Assembly (NCBI GenBank): GCA_938014215.1
Contig: CALLRW010000029.1
Coordinates: 25,355 to 89,354 of the forward strand
DNA length: 64,000 nucleotides
Source: an uncultured Alistipes sp.
GTDB taxonomy: Bacteria; Bacteroidota; Bacteroidia; Bacteroidales; Rikenellaceae
Reading direction: 5' to 3'
In this document: in pieces, positions 17,205-25,980 of the stretch
Numbering within the stretch: position 1 is the stretch's first letter
How the letters are laid out: every line of letters begins with the position of its first letter
Program-made: the position numbers and the translations under genes
Notes under the pieces: model-generated
Databases searched by the model: none
Told to the model about the DNA's origin: nothing
Seen by the model: the letters and a program-made list of their open reading frames with translations, nothing else

Positions 17205-17389
17205 ATTTGACTTCCGCCGTTGCAGGCGTCTCGTTGATTGTGAGTGCAAAGGTAGCTAAAAAATGTGAATCTCCAAATTTTTAATTAAAATATTATCACA
17301 ATTCCTTCACTTTTTCTTGAATCTCTCTCACCATCCACACATAATACGTTATTTATCAGAAATTTAACCGATAGGCTAATAAACCCGGC

Positions 17390-18513
17390 CTATTCTCCCT
17401 GTTTGGATCGAAGGATTCTCACGGCCTTTTCCCGGAATGTAATTTCACTCTCGAGAACCGTCCCGCCGCCAAAATCTTCGCCCGCGTTCTCCCAGACCCC
17501 GTTCCGATTATAAAAATACCATAATCCGTAAACCCCCATCGAATCCAGGTATTTATCATTCACCACTCCGGCTATCTCGTCCTGAAACAGGAATATCTTA
17601 TTCACACTCGAATCCAGATACGACCGATTTTTCCGGGCCATCTCCCGCACAATGGCCACATATGCCGACAACGGCGTAGATGAACCATCCGTCTCGATTT
17701 CACGGATTTTTCGCCCCACCTCTACACTCTCGTACGCCCCTTCGGGAAGCGCATCTTCCGCAATCAAAAGTTCTGCATCCAGCTCCTCGACAGCGACACG
17801 GTTCTTGTGCCGGCTGACATAATAAACATGGTGTCTGTCACTCTGCGTAATAAATTTTTCCGCCTTTCCATTCACAAAAAGGATTCCGGCCCTTTCATCA
17901 AAAGCATAACCCGGACCGATCTTCTTCCGCCTTATCAGATCGTCATACCGTTCGCGACGTACCTCCTGGGAATAATGAGGACAATTGCTGTATGGCAGGA
18001 ATCCAAGCCCCTCCACGAAACTCCAGTCTTCCGGGCGTGAATCACTCATCCCGCCATCAAACCAGCAAATGGATCCGGCACTGCCCCGGCCAGCACGATA
18101 CCCCGGTGCAGAGCCTCGGCAAGCAGTTTGTCGATCCCCTGTGCCTTCCAGATTCCCATCATGTTCAGCGTATTCCCTCCTCCTACGACAATCGCGTCAG
18201 CACCAAGAAGCTGCTCCTCGAAGGAGGGGTTCTCCGGGGAGGTGCTCACCCATACCCGAAGAACAAGCGTATCGATATCCAGCGTATGGCAGATCCGACT
18301 CCAGTAGTTGATATTGTCGGGATGATCCCCGCTCGCCGTGGGCACATAGCAGATACGGGGCTTCTCCCTTCCCGTCAGATCGGCAACATACCGGGTAAAC
18401 TTGAGGTCGATGTCTCCACCCCAAACAAAAATCCGCCTATCCTGGGCGTTCGTCGCGAACAAACCCGCAAACAGCGCCACAAGGGCAACCATATTCCGGG
18501 ACATAGCTGACAT
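17390..18513 (-). pseudogene. Frameshifted S51 (peptidase E-like) gene
   Basis: Two adjacent frames make one protein: 18513-18046 (155 codons) and 18049-17390 (219 codons). The first carries a signal-like N-terminus (MVALVALFAGLFATNAQ) and the PepE core FVWGGDIDLKFTRY, CYVPTAS and IVVGGGNTLNMMGIW. It then loses frame at a run of four G (18084-18087). Adding one G restores LAGGSAGSICWFDGG, the nucleophile-serine elbow of the S51 family, in continuous frame with MSDSRPEDW. S51 enzymes are dipeptidases for N-terminal aspartyl peptides. The rejoined protein would be about 373 aa, longer than E. coli PepE (229 aa) because of a C-terminal extension of about 120 aa I do not recognise. The break is either a real null mutation or a homopolymer sequencing error. 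Confidence 0.82.
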
Positions 18514-18596
18514 AAATAATTCTAGAATTGATATTCGGTTCGGGCCGGACGGAAATGCCTGCGGGGCGGTCCTGACACAGCGAGGGGTGGGGAAAC

Positions 18597-18634
18597 AAAA
18601 TAACCCTCGCCCGTACGGGTGAGGGTTATTTTAT
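18597..18634 (-). terminator. Terminator after the alpha-oxoamine synthase gene
   Basis: An AATAACCCTC-GCCC-GTAC-GGGT-GAGGGTTATT hairpin with A-rich and T-rich flanks on either side, so it can stop transcription in both directions. It lies 16 bp beyond the stop of the leftward synthase gene. Confidence 0.8.
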
Positions 18635-18649
18635 TCGCGACCGGTTGTT

Positions 18650-19921
18650 TTAGCGCACCTTGAAGCCCTCGTCGGCCTTCATCGGGATCGGCAGCGAGGC
18701 GTAGTAGCCGCTCTCGAGCTTGCTCCGCACAGCCTTGAAGGCCTCGATCGTCTCCTTGACGTCCTCCAGCGTGTGGGCCGCCGTCGGGATCACGCGCAGG
18801 ATGATCTCGCCCTTCGGGATCACCGGATAGATCACCATCGAGCAGAAGATGTTGTGGTTCTCACGCAGGTCGACAACCAGGTTCGTAGCCTCGGGAACAC
18901 CACCCTTCAGGAAGACGGGCGTTACGGGCGAGTTGGTCACACCGATGTTGAAGCCGTTCTCCTTCAGGCTGCTCTGCAGTGCGCGGACGATCGTCCAGAG
19001 CTTCTGCTGGAACTCCGGGTGGTTGCGGATCAGCTCCAGACGCTTCAGTGCACCGATCACCATCGGCATCGGCAGTGACTTGGCGTAGAGCTGCGAACGC
19101 ATGTTGTAACGGAACAGGTTGATCAGCCAGCGGGGACCGCAGACGAAGGCACCGATGCCGGCCATCGACTTGGCGAAGGTGTTGAACAGCACGTCCACAC
19201 CGTCGACCACGCCGAAGTGCGAAGCCGTACCGCGGCCGCCCTCACCCATCGTACCGAAGCCATGGGCATCGTCGACCAGCAGACGGAACTGGAAATCCTT
19301 CTTCAGGGCCACGATCTCGTCGAGCTTGCCCAGATCGCCCTTCATGCCGAATACACCCTCGGTGATGACCAGCACGCCGCCGTTCTGCTCGTTGGCCAGT
19401 TCGGTGGCGTGGTGCAGCTGCAGGCGGAGCGACTCCATGTCGTTGTGGCCGAAGACGAAACGCTTGCCCTTGTGCAGGCGCAGACCGTCGATGATGCAGG
19501 CGTGGGCCTCGGCGTCGTAAACCACGACGTCACGCGGCGTGAGCAGGCAGTCGATGATCGAGATCATGCCCTGGTAGCCGAAGTTGAGCAGGAAGGCATC
19601 CTCCTTGCCGACGAAAGCGGCCAGTTCACGCTCGAGCTGCTCGTGGTATTTGGTCTGACCGCTCATCATGCGGGCACCCATCGGGGCAGCCATACCGAAC
19701 TGGGCGGCACCTTCGGCGTCGGCCTTGCGCACCTCGGGGTGGTTGGCCAGTCCGAGGTAGTTGTTCAGGCTCCAGTTGAGCACCTTGTGGCCACGGAAGG
19801 TCATGTGAGGACCGATCTCACCCTCGAGTTTCGGGAATGCAAAATAGCCGTGAGCATAAGCCATGTACTGACCGATAGGTCCGCCGGCGTTCTTCTCCAG
19901 GCGTTCGAAAATATCAACCAT
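18650..19921 (-). CDS. Alpha-oxoamine synthase: serine palmitoyltransferase or cysteate acyltransferase
   Basis: 423 aa, a PLP-dependent acyl transferase of the AONS/KBL/SPT family. Visible features are the NNYLGLANHPEV entry motif, DAEAHACIIDG, the EGVFGMKGD strand, DDAHGFGTMG (the Asp and His that hold PLP), and the Schiff-base lysine in NTFAKSMAGIG. The C-terminus is IPKGEIILRVIPTAAHT. The sequence TFAKSMA-IGAF is close to Bacteroides serine palmitoyltransferase. That enzyme condenses serine with palmitoyl thioester, whereas in Alistipes a close relative uses cysteate to start sulfonolipids. The sequence alone does not settle which. It is monocistronic, with its own -7 box and terminator. 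The product lipid would go to the membranes. Confidence 0.85.
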   Translation of the reverse strand: MVDIFERLEKNAGGPIGQYMAYAHGYFAFPKLEGEIGPHMTFRGHKVLNWSLNNYLGLANHPEVRKADAEGAAQFGMAAPMGARMMSGQTKYHEQLERELAAFVGKEDAFLLNFGYQGMISIIDCLLTPRDVVVYDAEAHACIIDGLRLHKGKRFVFGHNDMESLRLQLHHATELANEQNGGVLVITEGVFGMKGDLGKLDEIVALKKDFQFRLLVDDAHGFGTMGEGGRGTASHFGVVDGVDVLFNTFAKSMAGIGAFVCGPRWLINLFRYNMRSQLYAKSLPMPMVIGALKRLELIRNHPEFQQKLWTIVRALQSSLKENGFNIGVTNSPVTPVFLKGGVPEATNLVVDLRENHNIFCSMVIYPVIPKGEIILRVIPTAAHTLEDVKETIEAFKAVRSKLESGYYASLPIPMKADEGFKVR

Positions 19922-19971
19922 ATTATTTGTAATTATAAGTTTATGTGCCTTATATTATTTGTTTTGACGCG

Positions 19972-19979
19972 CAAAAGTA
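19972..19979 (-). promoter_or_regulatory. -7 box of the alpha-oxoamine synthase gene
   Basis: TACTTTTG on the reverse strand, about 50 bp before the start at 19921. A TTTG lies further upstream (20005-20008), at a spacing slightly longer than ideal. Confidence 0.5.
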
Positions 19980-20047
19980 CAAATAATTAAACGATTTTAA
20001 CAGTCAAAAGTAGCCGTTTTTTACGCTTCGGAGATACGCATTTATAC

Positions 20048-21220
20048 CTATTTTTGAGCCGCACGGCGCCTTTTCCGGTCGATGGCATCGACAATTACGG
20101 CCACGGCTCCGTCACCCGTGACGTTGGTTGCCGTTCCGAAACTGTCCATGGCGATATAGGTGGCAATCATCAATCCGCAGAGCGTCTCATCGAAGCCCAG
20201 CATCGACTCCAGCAGCCCCAGAGCCGCCATGATCGCTCCGCCCGGCACCCCCGGAGCCGCCACCATCGTCACCCCCAGCAGCAGGATGAACCCCGCGAAG
20301 GTCGCCGCCGGAAGCTCCTGCCCCGCCAGCATCGAGACCGCCAGAGCACACGCCGTGATCTTCATCATCGAGCCCGAGAGGTGGATCGTGGCACACAACG
20401 GAATGACGAACGAGGCCAGTTCGGGCCTCACGCCGAGGCGTTGCGTCCGCTCGAGCGTCACGGGAATCGTCGCCGCCGAGGACTGCGTGCCGAGAGCCGT
20501 GACGTAGGCCGCCAGCATCGTGCGCAGCATCTTCAGCGGATTCCGCCGGGCGGCGAGCCCCGCCACCGAGAACTGGAAGAGCAGCAGGGCGACGGTCAGC
20601 ACGAAGATCACGACAATGAGTTTGACGAAGACCCCCAGCACACCGGCGACCTGTCCCGACTGCGTGATCGAGAGGAAGATGCCGAAGATGTAGACCGGCA
20701 GCAGCGGGAGGATGACGCCGGAGATCGTGTGTTCGATGATCCGTTTGAAGTCGTCGAGGGCAGCCTTGAGTGTCACGGAGCGGGTGTAGGCCATGCCGAG
20801 CCCGAGGACGAAGGCCAGCACGAGAGCCGACATCACCCCCATGACGGGCGGAATGGCAATGGTGAAGTAGGGGCTCAGTGCCTCACCGGCCTCGGGCAGA
20901 GCAGCCTCCGCGCCGGCCAGCAGCGTCGGGAAGAGGGCCCTCCCGGCCAGGAAGGTGCCGAATCCGGAGATCAGCGTGAAGCCGTAGGCCAGAGCGGCGG
21001 TCAGAGCCAGCAGCCGGCCGGCTCCGCGCCCCAGATCGGCAATGCCGGGGGCGACCAATCCGAAGATCAGCAGCGGAATGACGAACTCGAGGAACTGCCC
21101 GAAGAGGGCATTGAACGTCAGTGCCGCCCGGGAGACCCACCCGGGCAGGAAGAATCCGCAGGCGATACCCAGCACGATGGCCAGCACGACGCGCGGAAGA
21201 AGGCCGAATTTTCGTTTCAT
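20048..21220 (-). CDS. Dicarboxylate/amino acid:cation symporter (DAACS)
   Basis: 390 aa with about eight membrane helices and two re-entrant loops. The segment GTQSSAATIPVTLE corresponds to the serine-rich hairpin 1. The region LASFVIPLCATIHLSGSMMK corresponds to the helix-7 motif, which reads PLGATINMDGT in GltP/SstT, so the residues that coordinate sodium and substrate are partly changed. The family takes up glutamate, aspartate, serine or C4-dicarboxylates with sodium or protons. Substrate cannot be assigned. It is divergent from the radical SAM gene, with 49 bp between them. Confidence 0.85.
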   Translation of the reverse strand: MKRKFGLLPRVVLAIVLGIACGFFLPGWVSRAALTFNALFGQFLEFVIPLLIFGLVAPGIADLGRGAGRLLALTAALAYGFTLISGFGTFLAGRALFPTLLAGAEAALPEAGEALSPYFTIAIPPVMGVMSALVLAFVLGLGMAYTRSVTLKAALDDFKRIIEHTISGVILPLLPVYIFGIFLSITQSGQVAGVLGVFVKLIVVIFVLTVALLLFQFSVAGLAARRNPLKMLRTMLAAYVTALGTQSSAATIPVTLERTQRLGVRPELASFVIPLCATIHLSGSMMKITACALAVSMLAGQELPAATFAGFILLLGVTMVAAPGVPGGAIMAALGLLESMLGFDETLCGLMIATYIAMDSFGTATNVTGDGAVAVIVDAIDRKRRRAAQK

Positions 21221-21257
21221 CGGAGAACGATTTTTGTAAAGGTATGAAAAAATTCGC

Positions 21258-21265
21258 TACATTTG
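21258..21265 (+). promoter_or_regulatory. -7 box abutting the radical SAM gene start
   Basis: TACATTTG, an exact TAnnTTTG match, ends 5 bp before the ATG at 21270. Transcription from this box would begin at or within a few bases of the start codon, giving a leaderless or almost leaderless message. Confidence 0.55.
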
Positions 21266-21269
21266 CCGT

Positions 21270-22043
21270 ATGACATCCCTTTATCACGACATCATCTACG
21301 GTCCGGTGCACTCGCGGCGGCTGGGCCTCTCGCTCGGGGTCAACCTGTTGCCCACCGAGTCGAAACTCTGTTCGTTCGACTGCATCTACTGCGAATGCGG
21401 CTGGAATGCCGAACACCCCGGCGGACGCCGTTTCAACGCCCGCGAGGAGGTGCGCACCCATCTCGAAACCGCCCTGCAACGGATGGCCGAAGCCGCCACG
21501 CCGCCCGATGTCATCACCTTCGCCGGCAACGGCGAACCGACGCTGCACCCCGATTTCGAAGGGGTGATTGACGACACGCTGGCGCTGCGCGACCGCTACT
21601 GCCCCGCGGCGAAGGTCTCCGTGCTGTCGAACGCCACGCAGATCCACCGTGAGGAGGTTCGCCGGGCGCTGCTGCGCGTAGACAATAACATCCTGAAGCT
21701 CGATTCGGCCTTCGACGACACGGTGCGGCGCATCGACCATCCGCAGAATCCCGCCTATGCGGTCCGCGACATCCTCGAGCGGATGAAGCTCTTCGAGGGG
21801 CGGATGATCCTGCAGACGATGTTCCTGCGCGGCGAGTGCGACGGCCAGCGGATCGACAACACCACCGAAGAGGAGGTTACGGCATGGCTCAGGCTCGTCG
21901 GCGAAATCCGCCCGCGGCAGGTGATGGTCTACTCGCTCGACCGCGATACGCCGTGTCCGACCCTCGAAAAGGTTCCCCGCGAGGAGCTGCAGCAGATTGC
22001 CGCCCGGGTCGAGGCACTGGGGATTCCCTGCTCCGTCGCCTGA
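21270..22043 (+). CDS. Radical SAM protein
   Basis: 257 aa. The cluster motif is CSFDCIYC (CxxxCxxC, about residues 34-41), preceded by YGPVHSRRLGLSLGVNLLP. It continues with ITFAGNGEPTLHPDF, the GGEP-like SAM-binding segment, and VSVLSNATQ. The MoaA/NirJ-like fold is followed by a short C-terminus without a second obvious Fe-S site. Proteins with GPVxSRRLGxSLGxNLLP are widespread in Bacteroidetes and of unknown substrate. It is directed away from the symporter gene and is 157 bp before yaaA. Confidence 0.85.
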   Translation: MTSLYHDIIYGPVHSRRLGLSLGVNLLPTESKLCSFDCIYCECGWNAEHPGGRRFNAREEVRTHLETALQRMAEAATPPDVITFAGNGEPTLHPDFEGVIDDTLALRDRYCPAAKVSVLSNATQIHREEVRRALLRVDNNILKLDSAFDDTVRRIDHPQNPAYAVRDILERMKLFEGRMILQTMFLRGECDGQRIDNTTEEEVTAWLRLVGEIRPRQVMVYSLDRDTPCPTLEKVPREELQQIAARVEALGIPCSVA

Positions 22044-22200
22044 CCCAGGCCGGCACCGTCCGCCGACACGCGGTCTGCGGCTCCCGGTGCAGCCCCCACC
22101 CCGACAGCCGGGCGGAGGTTCAACGCGCACAACCGGAATCGAAAACACCTCCCGGACCCTCGCCAAGGCCCGGGAGTTTCACACCAAAACACCCGCCACC

Positions 22201-22956
22201 ATGCAACTGTTACTCTCCTGCGCCAAGACGATGACGGACCGGAGCCCGATCTCCGTGCCCCGCACGACCCAACCCCGATACGGAGCCGAGGCCGACGCCG
22301 CTGCGGCAGCCCTTGCGTCGCTCCCGGCCGAGGATCTGGGCCGTCTGCTGCGTGTGAACCGTACGCTGGCAGCCGAGAACCGGCGCCGCTACGCCGCATT
22401 CCACGACGCACCGTCACTGCCGGCCCTGACGGCCTACACGGGGATCGTCTTCAAACGGATCGACCCCACGAGCTTCACCCCCGCGGATTTCGAATACGCC
22501 CAGGAGCACCTCCACATCACGTCGTTCCTCTACGGACTGCTCCGCCCGCTGGATGCCATCCGCCCCTACCGGCTCGAAGGCGACGCCATCCTGCCCGGAT
22601 GCGACGACCAGACGCGCTTCGCCTTCTGGCAGCAGCGGCTCACCGACAACTTCATCGATACGATCCGCGCCGATGACGGCATACTGCTCAATCTGGCCAG
22701 CAGCGAGATGAAACGGCTCTTCGACTGGCGGCGGATCTGCCGCGAGGTGCGGGTCATCACCCCCGAATTCCGGATCCGCGAAGGGGACCGGCTCAAAACG
22801 ATTGTGGTCTATACGAAGATGTGCCGCGGCGAGATGACGCGGTTTGCACTGAAGGGGCGGATCAGCGACCCCGAACGGCTGAAGACATTCGAATGGGAAG
22901 GGTTCCGGTTCGATCCGGAACGAAGCCGCGGCGACGACTGGCTCTTTACGATGTAG
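22201..22956 (+). CDS. yaaA: Peroxide stress protein YaaA
   Basis: 251 aa from MQLLLSCAKTM; the frame runs further upstream but the family begins at this Met (MLxLLSPAKTM in E. coli). DUF328 landmarks are YTGIVFKRID, QEHLHITSFLYGLLRPLDAIRPYRLE, ILLNLASSEMKR and the C-terminal FKGRISDPE-like LKGRISDPERLKTFEWEGF. YaaA binds DNA and lowers the labile iron pool under hydrogen peroxide stress in E. coli. Cytoplasmic. Confidence 0.93.
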   Translation: MQLLLSCAKTMTDRSPISVPRTTQPRYGAEADAAAAALASLPAEDLGRLLRVNRTLAAENRRRYAAFHDAPSLPALTAYTGIVFKRIDPTSFTPADFEYAQEHLHITSFLYGLLRPLDAIRPYRLEGDAILPGCDDQTRFAFWQQRLTDNFIDTIRADDGILLNLASSEMKRLFDWRRICREVRVITPEFRIREGDRLKTIVVYTKMCRGEMTRFALKGRISDPERLKTFEWEGFRFDPERSRGDDWLFTM

Positions 22957-23047
22957 GCGGAGTCTGCGGCGGGTGCTTTTCTCTTTGGATTTCGGCAGGC
23001 TGCCGTTTCCCCCGAGATGAGACCGACACGCGGCTTCACACACCAAA

Positions 23048-23080
23048 ACCCAAAAACAAAAGGGCTGCTTTCGCAACCCT
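23048..23080 (-). terminator. Likely dxs terminator
   Basis: On the reverse strand AGGGTTGC and GCAGCCCT form a stem with one G-T pair around a GAAA tetraloop, followed by TTTTGTTTTTGGG. It lies about 225 bp beyond the dxs stop, so the minisatellite would be in the dxs 3' untranslated region. Confidence 0.6.
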
Positions 23081-23129
23081 CATATCATCTATACCCTGAT
23101 TCCCGGACTATACAGGGCTCGTCCGCCCC

Positions 23130-23295
23130 TCGGATATCATCCGTCCCCGGGTCCATCCGCTCCTCAAGAAGCATCCGTTCCTCGGACACCATCCGTCCTC
23201 TCAAGTATCATCCGCCCTTCAAGAAGCATCCGTTCCTCGGACACCATCCGTCCTCTAGTATCATCCGCCCCTCGAGTACCGTCCGCCCCACGGCT
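23130..23295. repeat. 18-bp minisatellite, about eight units
   Basis: Units of about 18-19 bp begin CATCCGtyCCTC. A 37-bp block (23165-23201) recurs perfectly at 23220-23256, which shows a higher-order period of 55 bp made of three units. The top strand is pyrimidine-rich, unlike most other intergenic tracts in this window. Confidence 0.85.
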
Positions 23296-23305
23296 CCGCC
23301 CCGGC

Positions 23306-25189
23306 TTATTCGGGCCGGTACTCCAGCAGGGCCCGCAGGATCGCCTCCTCGTCGTAGCCGCAAAGGGCCTTCAGCTGTGCCGGCGTACCGTGTTCGACCC
23401 ACTGGTCGCCGATACCCAGCCGCGTGACCTGCACGTCGTATCCGCGCGAAGCGAAGAAGACCGTCACGGCCTCGCCGACACCGCCGCGCAGGCATCCGTC
23501 CTCGACGGTGATGACCCGCCGGAAGCGGCGTCCCACCTCGTCGAGCAGCACTTCGTCGAGCGGCTTGACATACCGCAGGTCGTAATGTGCCGCCTCGATA
23601 CCCGCGGCCGCCGCCCGTTCGGCAGCCCGTGACGCCGCATTGCCCGTCGTACCGATCGTCACCAGCGCCACGTCCGCACCGTCACGCAACCGCCGTCCGC
23701 GCCCCACGGGCAGCTCCTCGAAGGGTTGCCCGCGCCACGGAAGCCCCTCGCCGTTGCCGCGCGGATAGCGGATCATGAAGGGATGGCCGGCATGCAGCGC
23801 CGTGTACATCAGGTTGCGCAGTTCGGGTTCGTTCATCGGCGCGGCGATCGTCAGCCCCGGAATCGCCCGGAAGGCCTCCATGTCGAAGACCCCGTGGTGC
23901 GTAACGCCGTCCTCGCCGACCAGTCCGCCCCGGTCGAGACACATCACCACCGGAAGGTCCTGAATCGCCACGTCGTGGATCACGTTGTCGTAGGCGCGCT
24001 GCATGAAGGTCGAATAGATGTTGCAGAAGGGGATCATCCCCGCCGCGGCCAGACCCGCCGAGAAGGTCACGGCGTGCCCCTCGGCAATGCCGACGTCGAA
24101 GCAGCGGTCGGGCATCTCGCGCATCATGATGTTCATCGAGCAGCCGGTCGGCATGGCGGGCGTAACCCCCACAATGCGCCGGTCGAGACGCGCCAGCTCG
24201 AGCAGCGTCTCCCCAAAGACATCCTGATAGCGGGCCGCTCCTCCCGACGAGGCGATCCGCTCGCCCGTATCGGGGTTGAACCGTCCGGGAGCGTGCCATA
24301 CCGACTGATCGTGTTCGGCCGGCAGATAGCCCTTGCCCTTGACCGTCAGCACGTGCAGCAGCTTCGGCCCCTCGATGTCACGCATCGCCCGCAGCGTGCG
24401 CACCAGCTCCTTGAGGTTATGGCCGTCGACGGGTCCGAAATAGCGGAAATTGAGGCTCTCGAAGAAGTTGCTCTTGTTGAGCACCCCCTGCTTGACGGCG
24501 TTGCCCGCCTTCTGACAGAGGCGCAGCAGCCGCGGCGTATGCGACAGGATGCCCCACAGCCGCTGCTTGAAGCGGTTGTAGTGGACCGACGTCGAGATCT
24601 TCAGCAGGTAGTTCTTCAGGGCACCGGTGGCCTGGTCGATGGCCATGTTGTTGTCGTTGAGAATCACCAGCAGGTTGGTCTGCTTCGAGGCGCCGGCGTT
24701 GTTCAACCCCTCGAAGGCCAGGCCGCCGGTCATCGAGCCGTCGCCGATGACGGCCACCACCTGCCGCTTCTCGCCCCGCAGTTCGGCCGCCTTGGCCATG
24801 CCGAAGGCTGCCGAGATCGACACCGAGGCGTGTCCTCCGCCGAAGGCATCGTACTCGCTCTCGGACATGCGCGGGAAACCGCTGATGCCGCCCAGCTGGC
24901 GCTTCGTGTGGAAGGCCTCGCGGCGGCCCGTGATGATCTTGTGGGCGTAGGTCTGATGGCCGACGTCCCAGACGATCCGATCCTCCGGCGTATTGTAGAC
25001 ATAGTGCAGAGCGGCAGCCAGTTCCACCGCTCCGAGACTCGATGCCAGATGGCCCGGATTGACCGAGCATTCGGCGATGATGTAGTGGCGCAGTTCGTCG
25101 CAGTAGAGACGCAACTCCTCCGGCGAGAGCTGCTTGAGCTCCCGCGGAGACGACACACGGTCGAGCAGTTTATAGACACGGGGTGACAT
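23306..25189 (-). CDS. dxs: 1-deoxy-D-xylulose-5-phosphate synthase
   Basis: 627 aa from MSPRVYKLLDRVSSPRELKQ; the frame extends to 25279 but that part lies over the pyrH start and has no family counterpart. Thiamine-diphosphate features are VWDVGHQTYAHKIITGR, GDGSMTGGLAFEGLNNAG with NDNNMAI, and the catalytic Glu in DVGIAEGHAVTFSAG. The transketolase-like pyrimidine domain and C-terminal domain follow. It condenses pyruvate and glyceraldehyde 3-phosphate in the first step of the MEP isoprenoid pathway. It is divergent from pyrH, with 79 bp between starts. Confidence 0.96.
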   Translation of the reverse strand: MSPRVYKLLDRVSSPRELKQLSPEELRLYCDELRHYIIAECSVNPGHLASSLGAVELAAALHYVYNTPEDRIVWDVGHQTYAHKIITGRREAFHTKRQLGGISGFPRMSESEYDAFGGGHASVSISAAFGMAKAAELRGEKRQVVAVIGDGSMTGGLAFEGLNNAGASKQTNLLVILNDNNMAIDQATGALKNYLLKISTSVHYNRFKQRLWGILSHTPRLLRLCQKAGNAVKQGVLNKSNFFESLNFRYFGPVDGHNLKELVRTLRAMRDIEGPKLLHVLTVKGKGYLPAEHDQSVWHAPGRFNPDTGERIASSGGAARYQDVFGETLLELARLDRRIVGVTPAMPTGCSMNIMMREMPDRCFDVGIAEGHAVTFSAGLAAAGMIPFCNIYSTFMQRAYDNVIHDVAIQDLPVVMCLDRGGLVGEDGVTHHGVFDMEAFRAIPGLTIAAPMNEPELRNLMYTALHAGHPFMIRYPRGNGEGLPWRGQPFEELPVGRGRRLRDGADVALVTIGTTGNAASRAAERAAAAGIEAAHYDLRYVKPLDEVLLDEVGRRFRRVITVEDGCLRGGVGEAVTVFFASRGYDVQVTRLGIGDQWVEHGTPAQLKALCGYDEEAILRALLEYRPE

Positions 25190-25268
25190 TCGAAAGACAA
25201 AGATAAGAAATAATAGGGAATTTTTCGAAAAAATCCCTATCTTCGCATAACGATAAAAACCTCGCAAG

Positions 25269-25976
25269 ATGAAATACAAGCGAATACTCCTGAAACTGAG
25301 CGGCGAATCGCTCCAGGGTTCCCAGAAGTACGGGCTCGACCCGGCACAGCTCCAGTCCTACGCCGAGCAGATCAAGGCCGCTGCCGCTACGGGTGTGCAG
25401 ATCGGCATCGTCATCGGCGGCGGAAACATCTTCCGCGGCCTCTCGGGGGCCAAGAAGGGATTCGACCGCGTCAAGGGCGACCAGATGGGCATGCTCGCCA
25501 CGATCATCAACTCGCTGGCCCTGCAGTCGGCCCTCGAGGACAACGGCGTGAAGTGCAAGGTCCTCACCTCGATCCGCATGGAGCCCATCGGCGAGTACTT
25601 CTCCAAGGCCCGCGCCATCGAGTACCTCGAGGCCGGATACGTGGTCATCATCGGCGGCGGGACCTCCAACCCCTACTTCACGACCGACTCTGCCTCGGCG
25701 CTGCGCGGCATCGAGATCGAGGCCGACGTCCTGCTGAAGGGCACCCGCGTCGACGGCGTCTACACGGCCGACCCCGAAAAGGACCCCACAGCCACGAAAT
25801 TCAACGAGATCTCCTTCGAGGAGGTGCTCGACCGCCGGCTGAAGGTCATGGACCTCACGGCCTTCACCCTCTGCCGCGAGAACGGCCTCGAAATCATCGT
25901 CTTCGACATGGACACTCCGGGCAATCTGGGCAAGGTTCTCGCCGGAGAGCCGATCGGAACCCTCGTAAAACGCTGA
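25269..25976 (+). CDS. pyrH: UMP kinase
   Basis: 235 aa, the standard length. Amino-acid-kinase motifs are KRILLKLSGESL, GIVIGGGNIFRG, and GGGTSNPYFTTDSA with DVLLKGTRVDGVYTADP. The enzyme phosphorylates UMP to UDP and in bacteria is a hexamer regulated by UTP and GTP. It is followed after 4 bp by the thioredoxin-fold gene and later by frr, a common pyrH-frr neighbourhood. Confidence 0.97.
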   Translation: MKYKRILLKLSGESLQGSQKYGLDPAQLQSYAEQIKAAAATGVQIGIVIGGGNIFRGLSGAKKGFDRVKGDQMGMLATIINSLALQSALEDNGVKCKVLTSIRMEPIGEYFSKARAIEYLEAGYVVIIGGGTSNPYFTTDSASALRGIEIEADVLLKGTRVDGVYTADPEKDPTATKFNEISFEEVLDRRLKVMDLTAFTLCRENGLEIIVFDMDTPGNLGKVLAGEPIGTLVKR

Positions 25977-25980
25977 CACC

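Larger units (their letters stand above)
22957..23305. other. Convergent spacer between yaaA and dxs
   Basis: 349 bp. It contains a terminator for the leftward dxs transcript (23048-23080) and a minisatellite (23130-23295). No gene is seen. Confidence 0.7.

Noticed and set aside
23130..23295. CRISPR array
   Set aside because: Repeat units of 18 bp are directly adjacent without unique spacers.
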